Position numbers and translations under genes: made by a program
NCBI GenBank assembly: GCA_035276685.1
Contig: DATELK010000064.1
Coordinates: 4,758 to 68,757, forward strand
DNA: 64,000 bases
Direction of reading: 5' to 3'
From: JACVRN01 sp035276685
Lineage (GTDB): Bacteria; Acidobacteriota; Blastocatellia; Pyrinomonadales; Pyrinomonadaceae
The notes under the pieces: generated by a model
The model's input: the letters and a program-made list of their open reading frames with translations, nothing else
What the model was told of the DNA's origin: nothing
Databases searched by the model: none
Part shown: positions 51,733 to 60,393 of the stretch, piece by piece
Layout of the letters: each line of letters starts with the position of its first letter
How positions within the stretch are numbered: position 1 is the stretch's first letter

Positions 51733-51823
51733 CACTCTTCTCCCCTTCTCAATAACTTAAGATTTCCGAGCTTGTACGCCCTCCGAGGGCTCTCTGCTTA
51801 ACTGAGTTAGACGCACGAGTGCG

Positions 51824-51870
51824 GGAAAGTTCGGTAAAGTTTACGCAAACCGATTGTAAAGTTTTGTAAA
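51824..51870. promoter_or_regulatory. Paired GTAAA boxes upstream of the second LTxxQ gene
   Basis: GGAAA-N5-GTAAA (51824-51838) and GTAAA-N5-GTAAA (51856-51870), with a reverse GTAAA between them (51840-51844). These resemble CpxR boxes and the pair at 24782-24827, suggesting common control by the OmpR-type regulator at 26896. Confidence 0.55.
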
Positions 51871-51886
51871 GTCAGAAGAGTAAGAA

Positions 51887-51980
51887 AGAAATTTTACAGG
51901 GATGGACAGCGATTGTCAGGATAAAGAAAGAGAAAGTATTTCTGCTTTTATCCTGTACATCCTGTCTATCCCTGTTAATT
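51887..51980. repeat. Family-1 intergenic palindrome, copy 8
   Basis: Arms ACAGGGATGGACAGCGAT and ATCCTGTACATCCTGTCTATC then CCTGTTAATT; more diverged. It overlaps the MFS gene's stop codon. Confidence 0.75.
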
Positions 51981-53318
51981 CCCTTGGTCGGCCTTATCGC
52001 GCATCCAGCTTTCGAGCCTCTCTATGTCTTTCGTCACGGTGCGCGAGGCGGCGAACAGCACGAGCGCCAGCAGAAGCCCCAGCGCAGGGATGACGTACAT
52101 GGCCGTGTGAAGCCCGGCCGCCCTGTACGGCTCAAGCGCCGCCTGCGTCAGGCTTACGACGCCGCCCGCTCTCGCCGCGCGAGTGGTGAAGAAGTCGCTG
52201 ATGACTCCCGTGCCGTAGGGGCCGAGAGACGCGCCTAGCACGTACATGGCGAAGAAGTAGAGCGCCATCGCCGTGCCTCTCAGGCTAGGTTCAATCACGT
52301 CCTGAATCGTCGAGTAGACCGTTGAGTAATAAGCGTACATCAGCGCGCAGCCTGCTCCCATCATAACCATGAAGCCCAGCCTCTCACCGCCCGGCCTCTC
52401 AAGCGCTAAGAAGAGAAAAGGCACGGAGCAGAGGATGGCAAGGCTTCCCACCAGCAGACGCCCGTTCGCCCTGCGCTTCATCACCGAATCGCCTATGATG
52501 CCTCCAAGTATGAGACCGGGCGCACCGGACAAACCATATACGACCATCGAGATGAAGTTCGCGGAGCGTATGTCAGAGCCGTGATACCGCATCAGAAAGG
52601 GCGTCAGGAAAGAGCCTATGGCGTACATGTTGAAGTTATGCAGCGCGCCCGAGATGATTAGCCAGCGCATGGTGGGAATGGAGAGCACCAACCGATACGG
52701 CGAGCCTTCGCGTGCGCGCCCGCCTATCCTGTGCGCTTCGGTCGCGCCTCTCTGCGGCTCGCGTATGAAGAGAACCGCGAGAGCGCAGAGAAGTCCGGGC
52801 ACGCCCGCCACGTAGAAGGCTGGACGCCAACCGTAGGAGCGCGCAATCGTCCCGCTCACGGCAAAGCTCAAAGCGACGCCTACGGGCAGGCCCAGCATGA
52901 AGATTGAGAGCGCCCTGGCGCGTCGGCTCGCAGGATAGAGGTCTCCTATAAGTGAAGTCGCTGCGGGAGCGCAGGAGGCTTCGCCCACGCCTACGCCCAG
53001 GCGCAGCACGAAGAGCTGCCAGAAGTTTCTCGCCAGTCCAGACAGCACGGTCGTCAAACTCCAGACGAAGACTCCCGCAGAGAGAATCCACTTTCGATTC
53101 GTCTTATCCGTGAGTCGTCCGAGCGGGACGCCCACGAACGCGTAGAGCAAGGTGAAGGCTGTGCCGAGCGCTCCCATAGCGCCGTCGCTCATGCCCCATT
53201 CCCGCCGCACGGCCTCGCCCACGGCTCCCAGTATCTGCCGGTCGAAGAAGTTCATAGTGTTGATGGCGAACAAGACCCATAAAGCAAACCATGCGCGCGG
53301 CTGCTGCTCGTGCTTCAT
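51975..53318 (-). CDS. MFS transporter
   Basis: 447 residues from the ATG at 53318, with AAGGAG 10 bases upstream; the longer frame would run into the palindromic operator. About 12 membrane helices. The MFS loop motif reads GVPLGRLTDKTNRKW after helix 2, and the sequence VGVGEASCAPAATSLIGDLY is typical of spinster-like/hexuronate-type transporters. Substrate unknown. It diverges from the TonB receptor gene. Confidence 0.9.
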   Translation of the reverse strand: MKHEQQPRAWFALWVLFAINTMNFFDRQILGAVGEAVRREWGMSDGAMGALGTAFTLLYAFVGVPLGRLTDKTNRKWILSAGVFVWSLTTVLSGLARNFWQLFVLRLGVGVGEASCAPAATSLIGDLYPASRRARALSIFMLGLPVGVALSFAVSGTIARSYGWRPAFYVAGVPGLLCALAVLFIREPQRGATEAHRIGGRAREGSPYRLVLSIPTMRWLIISGALHNFNMYAIGSFLTPFLMRYHGSDIRSANFISMVVYGLSGAPGLILGGIIGDSVMKRRANGRLLVGSLAILCSVPFLFLALERPGGERLGFMVMMGAGCALMYAYYSTVYSTIQDVIEPSLRGTAMALYFFAMYVLGASLGPYGTGVISDFFTTRAARAGGVVSLTQAALEPYRAAGLHTAMYVIPALGLLLALVLFAASRTVTKDIERLESWMRDKADQGN

Positions 53319-53418
53319 CAGGACAGGCTCCTTCGGGGTCGATGGCAGAGATGGTCGACGGCGACTGAAACAGCGATTTTTGTTGGAAGAAGACGGTCGA
53401 GCGGGCCGGAACAAAAGC

Positions 53419-53447
53419 TTGACGTTTTTGCGAGCCAGTGTTACTTT
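53419..53447 (+). promoter_or_regulatory. Sigma-70-like promoter for the TonB receptor gene
   Basis: TTGACG (53419-53424) and TACTTT (53442-53447) with a 17-base spacer, about 155 bases upstream of the receptor ATG. An operator-like palindrome overlaps its downstream edge. Confidence 0.5.
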
Positions 53448-53462
53448 ACCGACCGTTCGGTA
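53447..53462. promoter_or_regulatory. TetR-type operator-like palindrome
   Basis: TACCGACCGTTCGGTA: perfect 6-base arms around CCGT. The sequence has the look of AcrR/TetR-family operators (TACCGACC-GGTCGGTA type). It lies where bound repressor would block the promoter at 53419. No TetR gene is in the window. Confidence 0.55.
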
Positions 53463-53601
53463 GCCATTATGCTCGACTCGCAAGCCACGGTCAATTCCTT
53501 TAGCTCAATCGGTTAGAAGCTGTCACAGGTAACTAAATCAGTATTCTGGCTGCCCCTCGTCGTCCGTCATCACTTCCCTGTAATCTAAGGAGATATTTTC
53601 C

Positions 53602-56600
53602 ATGAGAAGCCTGACTCATCTCTTCCTGACGCTGCTTTTCGTTCTGGTCATAGGAGTCTCCCAAGCTTACTCGCAGGCCTCAAGCTCTACGGCCGAACTG
53701 CGTGGACAGGTTACTGACGCGGCGGGAGCGGCAGTCGCAGGTGCCACCGTGACCATCACGGACACGGGCAAAGGCACCAGCCGCACCACGACCACGGACG
53801 CGGAAGGCAACTACGTATTTTTGAATCTTCTTCCGAGCTCTTATGAGTTGAAGGTGGAGGCTGCATCGAGCGGCTTCGCGGCGTCATCCACGCGCATAGA
53901 GCTGACCGTGGGCCAGCAGGCGAACATTCCCGTTCAACTTGGCGCGCAGGTCTCCGCGACCATCAACATAGTAGGCGGGCAGGAGGTGGTAGAGACTGAC
54001 CGCACGCAGCAGTCTTCCGTAGTTGACGAGCGACAGATTACAAACCTTCCCATCAGTCGCAGGAACTATCTGGACTACGCGCTCCTGACGCCGGGCGTGT
54101 CGGATGCCGACAGCATCTCTGACGCCTCGGACTTTCGCGTCGCGCAGACTCCGCAGTCGGGCCTCTCGTTCGGTGGCAACAACGGGCGCGGCAATCTGGT
54201 GGCCGTTGACGGAGGCGAGACCAACACGGTTTCGGGCGGCGTGCAGACGACCGTGAATCAGGAGGCCGTGCAGGAGTTTCAAGTCCTGCGTAACAGCTAC
54301 AACGCTGAGTTCGGCGGAGCTTCCGGCGGCATAGTCAACATCATCTCCAAGTCCGGCTCGAATCGCTGGAGCGGCTCGGTCTTCGGGCTCTTCCGCGACG
54401 AGAGATTCGATGCGCGCAACGCATTTGACCTGAACCCCGGCGGCAAGTCGTCTTTCAGCCGTCAGCAGTACGGCGGCTCTCTCGGCGGCCCCATCACGCG
54501 CGACAAGACCTTCTTCTTCACCTCTCTCGAAAGATTCAGTCAGGACGAGACGACCTTCGTCAACCTGCTCAGCGACGCGTCGGTCTTCGGCCTGACGGCT
54601 TCGCAGATCTCGCTCTTTAACTACCTTGCGACGACGCCGTTCGCGCCGCTCGCGGCAGGCTTGAGCGGCACGCTGACCACTACAGCCGCCAGATACCCGC
54701 GCACGGTCACGCTCTTCAATAGCGCCAACGGCCAGTTTCCCTTCAACTCGAATCAGACGACCTTTACCGCGCGCCTGGATCACAACTTCGGCCCGAACGA
54801 CAACGGCTACCTGCGCTTTAACCTGAACGATTCCACGTTCGAGAATCAGGCGGCGGGCGCGCTCACGGCTGTCTCGCGCGGCCGAACCCTTGACACCTTG
54901 AACGGCGGCATACTCCTTTCGGAGAATCATCAATTCAACGCGAACATGGTTAACGAATTGAAGCTACAGTACAGCTACCTGAAGTTCGGCGTCATACCTA
55001 ACGACCCGATTGGCCCGGAGCTTAACATAGAGGGCTTCGGCTTCTTCGGGCGCGACATCTTTCTGCCGTCACTGACGAAGCAGCGCCAGTACGATCTGCT
55101 TGACAACCTCTCTTACGTTCGCAACAGCCACACCTTAAAGTTCGGAGGCTCCATCTTCGCCACGCACGTAGTCACGGCCAACGAGACCTTCTTCGGCGGG
55201 CGCTTCAGCTTCGGCTCGGTCATCCCGCTCTATAACATTATTCCGGCGGCGAACCTTCCGGCCCTGAACGCCCTGCTGCTCACCCCGGGCGGCCCCTTCA
55301 CGGCGAACACTTTCGGCAGGCCGGATTTGGCCGACATACTCGAAGTCCCCATCAATGCCTTGCAGGCCTTCAATCTGAACCTGCCCGCTGTTTACCAGCA
55401 GGGCTTCGGCACGTCGGAGGTCAACTCCATGACCTACCGCTACGCGCTCTATGGTCAGGACACGTGGAAGGTCAGGAACAACTTTACGCTGACATATGGG
55501 CTGCGCTATTCGATTAGCGACGAGCCTTTCTACATGCCGCTCGACAAGAACGACTTTCAGCCGCGACTGGGCTTTTCGTGGGACCCGTGGAATGACGGGA
55601 AGACTGCTATTCGAGCGGGCGCGGGAATCTTTTCGGGCTACACCATCTACTCCGTGCCGAACGTGACGAAGACGCTGAGCGGCTTCCCCGGCGACCCCAT
55701 CAACATAGTGCTTGCAACGGCCACTTCGGCAGCGCTCGGGCTTCCCTCTTCCTTCGCCGTCTATCAAACGCTGCTGGCGCAGGGAGTGATAGGCACGCGC
55801 ACCATAACAGCGGCAGACCTCTTGCAGTTCGGCGTGACGCCCAAGCCGGGAGCGCCGCTGGAAGTTCGCTTCCGCGCCGCGCCGGATTACGAGACGCCTA
55901 CGACTTACCAGGCGAGCTTCGGCATACAGAGGGACATGGGGAAAGGCTTTTCGCTTGAACTGAGTTACCTGTGGACGCGCGGGCTGCACATCACTCGCAA
56001 CCGAGACATCAACCAGTTCCGCATCACAGGAGTTAATCCTACCTTCGGCGTGCCCTGCTTCGTGCGCTTCCCCACGGCTGTTGCGACTTCGGCCACTTCA
56101 TGCCTGGGTGGCGTGTCGGATTTCATCAATCCTTTTCGCTTGCAGGATAACGTGTACGAGTCAACGGCCAACTCCTTCTACAACGCGGGCACTGTCTCCT
56201 TGCAGCGCCGCTTTGCCAACAACTTCAGCGTCAACGTGCATTACACCTATTCCAAGTCCATAGACGAGGTGACGGACTTCAACAGCGACTGGTCAGCGCA
56301 GAATCCTCTGAACCTGCGTTTGGATAGAGCGCTCTCTGCCTTTGACCAGCGGCACCGCGCTGTCTTCAGCGGCGTCTTCGGCAGCCCCTTCACCAACAAG
56401 GTGCTGGCCGACTGGACTTTCGCGCCCATCTTCATAGCCCAGTCGGGCCGCCCCTTCAATCTCTTGCTCGGCATAGACGTGAACAACGACGGGCGCTCCC
56501 AATCAGACAGGCCCTACGACGCGCCGCGCAACTCGGGCGTGGGCGAGCCCTTCTACAGCTTCGACGCGCGGCTTGCGCGACGCTTCCCCTTCAAGGAGAC

Positions 56601-56820
56601 CATGTACCTTGAGCTTACCCTTGAAGGCTTCAATCTCTTCAATCGCACGAACTTCACGGGCGTCAACAACGTGGTCGGGAGCCTCTCGCTAGCGCAACTA
56701 AAGGCGCTGGCCCAGACGCACCCACGCGGCAATCCTCTGGCCGCGCCCACGCAGCCGCTCGGGTTCACTTCGGCCGCGCCGCCCCGTCAGTTGCAGTTCG
56801 GCATACGGCTCAATTTCTAA
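53602..56820 (+). CDS. Oar-like TonB-dependent outer membrane receptor
   Basis: 1072 residues. Signal peptide about 1-25 (ending AYSQA). A carboxypeptidase-regulatory-like beta domain (about 30-115; ELRGQVTDAAGAAVAGATVT) is followed by a plug (about 130-240; ITNLPISRRNYLDYALLTPG) and a large beta-barrel ending in the outer-membrane signature QFGIRLNF. AAGGAG ribosome site. Such Oar-like receptors are numerous in Acidobacteriota and probably take up peptides or glycans; the ligand is unknown. Confidence 0.93.
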   Translation: MRSLTHLFLTLLFVLVIGVSQAYSQASSSTAELRGQVTDAAGAAVAGATVTITDTGKGTSRTTTTDAEGNYVFLNLLPSSYELKVEAASSGFAASSTRIELTVGQQANIPVQLGAQVSATINIVGGQEVVETDRTQQSSVVDERQITNLPISRRNYLDYALLTPGVSDADSISDASDFRVAQTPQSGLSFGGNNGRGNLVAVDGGETNTVSGGVQTTVNQEAVQEFQVLRNSYNAEFGGASGGIVNIISKSGSNRWSGSVFGLFRDERFDARNAFDLNPGGKSSFSRQQYGGSLGGPITRDKTFFFTSLERFSQDETTFVNLLSDASVFGLTASQISLFNYLATTPFAPLAAGLSGTLTTTAARYPRTVTLFNSANGQFPFNSNQTTFTARLDHNFGPNDNGYLRFNLNDSTFENQAAGALTAVSRGRTLDTLNGGILLSENHQFNANMVNELKLQYSYLKFGVIPNDPIGPELNIEGFGFFGRDIFLPSLTKQRQYDLLDNLSYVRNSHTLKFGGSIFATHVVTANETFFGGRFSFGSVIPLYNIIPAANLPALNALLLTPGGPFTANTFGRPDLADILEVPINALQAFNLNLPAVYQQGFGTSEVNSMTYRYALYGQDTWKVRNNFTLTYGLRYSISDEPFYMPLDKNDFQPRLGFSWDPWNDGKTAIRAGAGIFSGYTIYSVPNVTKTLSGFPGDPINIVLATATSAALGLPSSFAVYQTLLAQGVIGTRTITAADLLQFGVTPKPGAPLEVRFRAAPDYETPTTYQASFGIQRDMGKGFSLELSYLWTRGLHITRNRDINQFRITGVNPTFGVPCFVRFPTAVATSATSCLGGVSDFINPFRLQDNVYESTANSFYNAGTVSLQRRFANNFSVNVHYTYSKSIDEVTDFNSDWSAQNPLNLRLDRALSAFDQRHRAVFSGVFGSPFTNKVLADWTFAPIFIAQSGRPFNLLLGIDVNNDGRSQSDRPYDAPRNSGVGEPFYSFDARLARRFPFKETMYLELTLEGFNLFNRTNFTGVNNVVGSLSLAQLKALAQTHPRGNPLAAPTQPLGFTSAAPPRQLQFGIRLNF

Positions 56821-56907
56821 AGCACTGTGCTAGAGTAAAGCGTCTTCAAAGGAGAGTCTCTGCTTTAAAGGCCGGAGGCTCTCCTTCTCTTTAAAGGGAA
56901 CCGACCG

Positions 56908-57723
56908 ATGCCATACGTAGAGCTGGAGGGTAGGAAGATTTACTGGGACGAGGCGGGAGACGGCGAGCCGCTTCTGCTGATTATGGGCCTGGGGTCTGCG
57001 TCAGACATGTGGTACAGGCTGCTGCCTGAGTTCGCGGAACGCTTCAGGACTATCTTCTTCGACAATCGCGGCGTAGGCCTGAGCGACCCGCCGACAGCGC
57101 CCTACTCCATAGCCGACATGGCAGATGATGCTGCGGCCGTCATGGACGCCGCAGGTGTAGAGAGCGCGCACGTCATAGGCTTTTCAATGGGCGGCTTCAT
57201 AGCGCAGGAGCTTGCGCTCAGGCACGCAGACAGAGTCCGCAGGCTGGTGCTTGCTTCAACCGCCTGCGGAGGAAGCGAGGTCGTGTGGGCCGCGCCCGAA
57301 GTCCTCGTCGCGCTTGAGGCCAAGACTGTGAAGTCGCGCGAGGAAGGATTCTGGATGACGGCTCCATATAACTATCACCCTTCGACGCCGCGCGCACTGA
57401 TTGAAGAAGACCTCTCGGTCACACTCCGCTCGCCTTTGAGAAGAGAGAGCTACCAGTCGCAGCTTCAGGCCATCATGACTTGGGGAGGCTCCTACAGTCG
57501 TCTTAAAAACTTGCGGCTTCCGGCGCTGGTGCTTCACGGCGACAGCGACCGGTTGATTCCAACCGAGAATGGCCGCATACTCGCGCGCGTCATCCCTCGC
57601 GCAGAGCTTGTACTGATAGAGGAGGCGGGCCACAGGTTCATGACGGACAAGCTGGAAGAGAGCGCCCGCGCCATCCTCTCGTTTCTGGAAGACGCGGAAG
57701 CCCGTAAGCAGTCCGCGCCTTAA
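56908..57723 (+). CDS. Alpha/beta hydrolase
   Basis: 271 residues. Oxyanion region LIMGLGS, nucleophile Ser 93 in GFSMGG, acid in LHGDSDRLIP and His in EEAGHRF form a full triad. Typical of 3-oxoadipate enol-lactonase-like hydrolases. It follows the TonB receptor by 87 bases and precedes the reductase gene by 49, so the three may be co-expressed. Confidence 0.9.
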   Translation: MPYVELEGRKIYWDEAGDGEPLLLIMGLGSASDMWYRLLPEFAERFRTIFFDNRGVGLSDPPTAPYSIADMADDAAAVMDAAGVESAHVIGFSMGGFIAQELALRHADRVRRLVLASTACGGSEVVWAAPEVLVALEAKTVKSREEGFWMTAPYNYHPSTPRALIEEDLSVTLRSPLRRESYQSQLQAIMTWGGSYSRLKNLRLPALVLHGDSDRLIPTENGRILARVIPRAELVLIEEAGHRFMTDKLEESARAILSFLEDAEARKQSAP

Positions 57724-57772
57724 ACCCTAAGTCTCAATTGCTTCTTTTTCATCAACAGAAGAGAGAGAAAGA

Positions 57773-58753
57773 ATGAAGAGCGTCAGATTTTACGAGTTCG
57801 GAAATCCATCGAAGATGCTGCGCGTCGAAGAGATGCCGCAGCCCGAGCCGGAAGCTAATCAGGTGCTGGTCAGGATGCGCGTGCGTCCCATAAATCCTTC
57901 CGACCTGCTGACGGTGCGCGGGCTCTACGGCGCGCTGCCGAAGCTTCCCGCGACGCCCGGCCTAGAAGGCATGGGAGAGGTAGCGGCCGTGGGCGCGGGC
58001 GTCACGAACGTGCAGGTGGGCCAGCGCGTGATTACCCTTGGCATCGCGGGCACGTGGGCCGAGTACCTGATTGCGGAAAGCACGCAGCTCATCCCCGTGC
58101 CCGACAGCATCTCTGACCAGACGGCCGCGCAATTCATAGTCAATCCCCTGACGGCATGGATTATGGTCGTCGAAGAGCTAGGGCTTCAGCCCGACGAGTG
58201 GCTGCTGCAAACGGCTGCCGGTTCGACTCTAGGGCGAGTCGTGCTACAGATTGCCGCGCGTCGCGGCTTCAAGACCATCAACGTCGTCAGGCGACGCGCT
58301 CAGGTGGAAGAGTTAAAGCAGTTGGGCGCACATGAAGTCATCTGCACGGAGGATGAAGACCTGCCGGAGCGCGTGCGCGACATCACAGGCCGCGCCGGGC
58401 TCACCAAAGCCATTGATGCTGTCGGAGGCAGGACGGGCGGCGCTGTCGTCAGTGCCTTAGGCCGTGGCGGAGTGATGCTCGTCTACGGCCTGCTCTCTAT
58501 GGAGCCCATGCCTGTCGATAGCGGGCGCATGATATTCACATCGGCCACGGTGCGCGGCTTCTGGCTGGGCGAGTGGTTTCGCTCGGCCCCGCCCGAGCAG
58601 CAGCAGAGAGTCACTATGGAGATGCTGCGACTGATGGCGACGAATGAGGTTGTGCCGCCTGTGGAAGCCGAATATCCGCTCGCTGACGTGCTCAACGCCA
58701 TAGAGCATTCGGAGCGGCCGGGCAAGAGCGGCAAAGTGCTGCTCGTCAGTTAA
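57773..58753 (+). CDS. Zinc-free MDR-family reductase (enoyl reductase-like)
   Basis: 326 residues of the medium-chain dehydrogenase/reductase superfamily. RPINPSDLLTVRGLYG and TPGLEGMGEVAAVG at the N terminus, QTAAGSTLGRVVLQIA for NADP binding and KSGKVLLVS at the end fit the 2-enoyl thioester reductase/quinone reductase branch (ETR1/MECR-like). No zinc-ligand cysteines. Likely reduces an enoyl or quinone substrate with NADPH. Confidence 0.87.
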   Translation: MKSVRFYEFGNPSKMLRVEEMPQPEPEANQVLVRMRVRPINPSDLLTVRGLYGALPKLPATPGLEGMGEVAAVGAGVTNVQVGQRVITLGIAGTWAEYLIAESTQLIPVPDSISDQTAAQFIVNPLTAWIMVVEELGLQPDEWLLQTAAGSTLGRVVLQIAARRGFKTINVVRRRAQVEELKQLGAHEVICTEDEDLPERVRDITGRAGLTKAIDAVGGRTGGAVVSALGRGGVMLVYGLLSMEPMPVDSGRMIFTSATVRGFWLGEWFRSAPPEQQQRVTMEMLRLMATNEVVPPVEAEYPLADVLNAIEHSERPGKSGKVLLVS

Positions 58754-58762
58754 AGAAGAGCC

Positions 58763-59362
58763 CTATAGCGCGTTCGCCAGCCTGTAGACGAGCCTCACCG
58801 GCAGGCCCACCACGTTCCAGTAATCGCCTTCTATGCCTTCTATAAAGAGAGCGGCGTAGCCCTGCACGGCGTAGCCCCCCGCCTTGTCCGCAGGCTCGCC
58901 CGTACGCACGTACCAGTCAATCTCTGCTTCGGTCATGGAGCCGAAGCGCACGCGTGTCCTCTCGTGAGCAACGCTTCGGCGGCGCGCTTCGTCTTCCGCG
59001 CGCTCGCTGCCAGCGACGAGCGCCACGCCTGTTAAGACCTCGTGCCACCTGTTCATCAATAGCCGCAGCATGCGCCGCGCGTCCTCTTCCGACTCGGGCT
59101 TGCCCAGTATTTGTCCGTCAACGACTACAGTGGTGTCTGCGCCGAGCACGAGCGGCGCGTGCTTAATGACGGCCGCAGCCTCTGCCTTTTCCAGCGCCAG
59201 CCGCTCTACGTAAGCGGCGGGGCTTTCTCCCGCGCGCGGCGTTTCGTCAATCTCCACACTGAAGGCTTCAAAGGGCCAGCCGACGGAGCGCAGAATCTCC
59301 GCCCGCCTAGGGCTTTGAGATGCGAGTAGAAGTCTCTCTTTGAAAAGCTCTGCTTGCGGCAT
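58763..59362 (-). CDS. maf: Maf-family nucleotide pyrophosphatase
   Basis: 199 residues. LLASQSPRRAEILRSVGW, VLGADTTVV and AGGYAVQGYAALFIEGIEGD are Maf signatures. Maf proteins hydrolyse dTTP/UTP or modified nucleotides and can affect division. It converges on the reductase gene with 9 bases between. Confidence 0.92.
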   Translation of the reverse strand: MPQAELFKERLLLASQSPRRAEILRSVGWPFEAFSVEIDETPRAGESPAAYVERLALEKAEAAAVIKHAPLVLGADTTVVVDGQILGKPESEEDARRMLRLLMNRWHEVLTGVALVAGSERAEDEARRRSVAHERTRVRFGSMTEAEIDWYVRTGEPADKAGGYAVQGYAALFIEGIEGDYWNVVGLPVRLVYRLANAL

Positions 59363-59408
59363 ACGTCTCCAGCTTGTGGCCCCGCCTCTTTTTAAACTAA
59401 ACTCAGGC

Positions 59409-59494
59409 GATTTTGGATTTTAGATTTTGGATTTTGGATTAGCAAGACGCGTCTGCGGCTCCGCTTCAATCCGAAATCTAAAATCCGGAATCTA
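59409..59494. repeat. Family-3 intergenic palindrome, copy 1
   Basis: GATTTTGGATTTTAGATTTT and GATTTTGGATT face AATCCGAAATCTAAAATCCG, an A/T-rich long hairpin. With the copy at 59977-60074 it brackets the DUF721 gene. Confidence 0.8.
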
Positions 59495-59504
59495 ACATCG
59501 CATC

Positions 59505-59975
59505 ATGGATGATTTGATTCGAGCGCTGCCGAAACTGCTGCGCGCTGCGGGCGAGAGCGAAGAGGTGCTTGAGGCCGCCGCGCTCGTGGCGTGGAGGCGC
59601 GTCGCCGGGCCAGAGCTATCAAGACAGGCCGTTCCCTTCCGGCTCTATCGCAAGACGCTGATAGTAGCCGTCGCGGACTCCACCTGGCAGAGACAGCTTG
59701 AGAACATGAGCGGCCAGCTTCTCTTTCGTCTCAACTCGCTGCTGGGCCAGGCCGTGGTGACTTACATAGAGTTTCGGCTGGACCCGAAGACGGTGGCGGC
59801 CGCTCGCAACATTACGCGCGAGCAAGAGGCGGAGCGCGAAGAGCGTGAGCGACGCGCACTCATGAGTGCGGCGGGCGAGTTGACGAACGCGGCCGTGGCG
59901 ATTCAGGACGAAGAGCTGCGCCGACGCTTCCTTCTGGCCGCAGGCAGTTGCATAGACCGCCGCGAAAGAGACTGA
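59505..59975 (+). CDS. DUF721/DciA-like protein
   Basis: 156 residues: the N-terminal DUF721 domain shows LVAWRRVAGPELSRQAVPFR and ADSTWQRQLENM. DciA proteins of this family load the replicative helicase in many bacteria; the C-terminal Arg/Glu-rich helix differs between lineages. No RBS of note. Confidence 0.8.
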   Translation: MDDLIRALPKLLRAAGESEEVLEAAALVAWRRVAGPELSRQAVPFRLYRKTLIVAVADSTWQRQLENMSGQLLFRLNSLLGQAVVTYIEFRLDPKTVAAARNITREQEAEREERERRALMSAAGELTNAAVAIQDEELRRRFLLAAGSCIDRRERD

Positions 59976-59976
59976 C

Positions 59977-60074
59977 GATTTTGGATTGCCGATTTTGGAT
60001 TGGAATGACAATAAAGCTTGAGTCACTTCAATCCGTCTTGCTAATCCAAAATCCAAAATCTAAAATCCAAAATT
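59977..60074. repeat. Family-3 intergenic palindrome, copy 2
   Basis: GATTTTGGATTGCCGATTTT facing AATCCAAAATCCAAAATC, an A/T-rich hairpin that ends just before the gatC start. Confidence 0.8.
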
Positions 60075-60079
60075 GACTT

Positions 60080-60376
60080 ATGCCTATTACAGAATCTGAC
60101 ATAGAGAAGATTGCGGCGCTTGCTCATCTTGAGATTACGCCGGAAGAGCGCCGCGCCTTTACTCCGCAGATAGCCGAGATTGTGGCCTACGTCGAACAGC
60201 TCAACGAGCTGGACACGAGCCTCATAGAACCGGCCACGGGAGGGCTGACGCCCGAGCACGAACAGTCGGACGCCTCGCGCGAAGACACGGCCCGCCCCTC
60301 GCTCGGCCAAGACCTTGCGCTGGATCAGGCACCCGACCCCGCGAGCGGTCACTTCCGAGTTCCCAAAGTTCTCTAA
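60080..60376 (+). CDS. gatC: Asp-tRNA(Asn)/Glu-tRNA(Gln) amidotransferase subunit C
   Basis: 98 residues. IEKIAALAHLEITPEER and IVAYVEQLNELDTSLIEP are the GatC helices; the terminal VPKVL is also typical. Stabilises the GatAB complex. It is followed by gatA after 17 bases. Confidence 0.95.
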   Translation: MPITESDIEKIAALAHLEITPEERRAFTPQIAEIVAYVEQLNELDTSLIEPATGGLTPEHEQSDASREDTARPSLGQDLALDQAPDPASGHFRVPKVL

Positions 60377-60393
60377 AAGCCTCCGTCTTCATT

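Noticed and set aside
53884..54933. 349-codon open frame on the minus strand
   Set aside because: Opposite the TonB receptor gene, whose domains and C-terminal signature are clear; the product is Arg/Val-rich with no motif.
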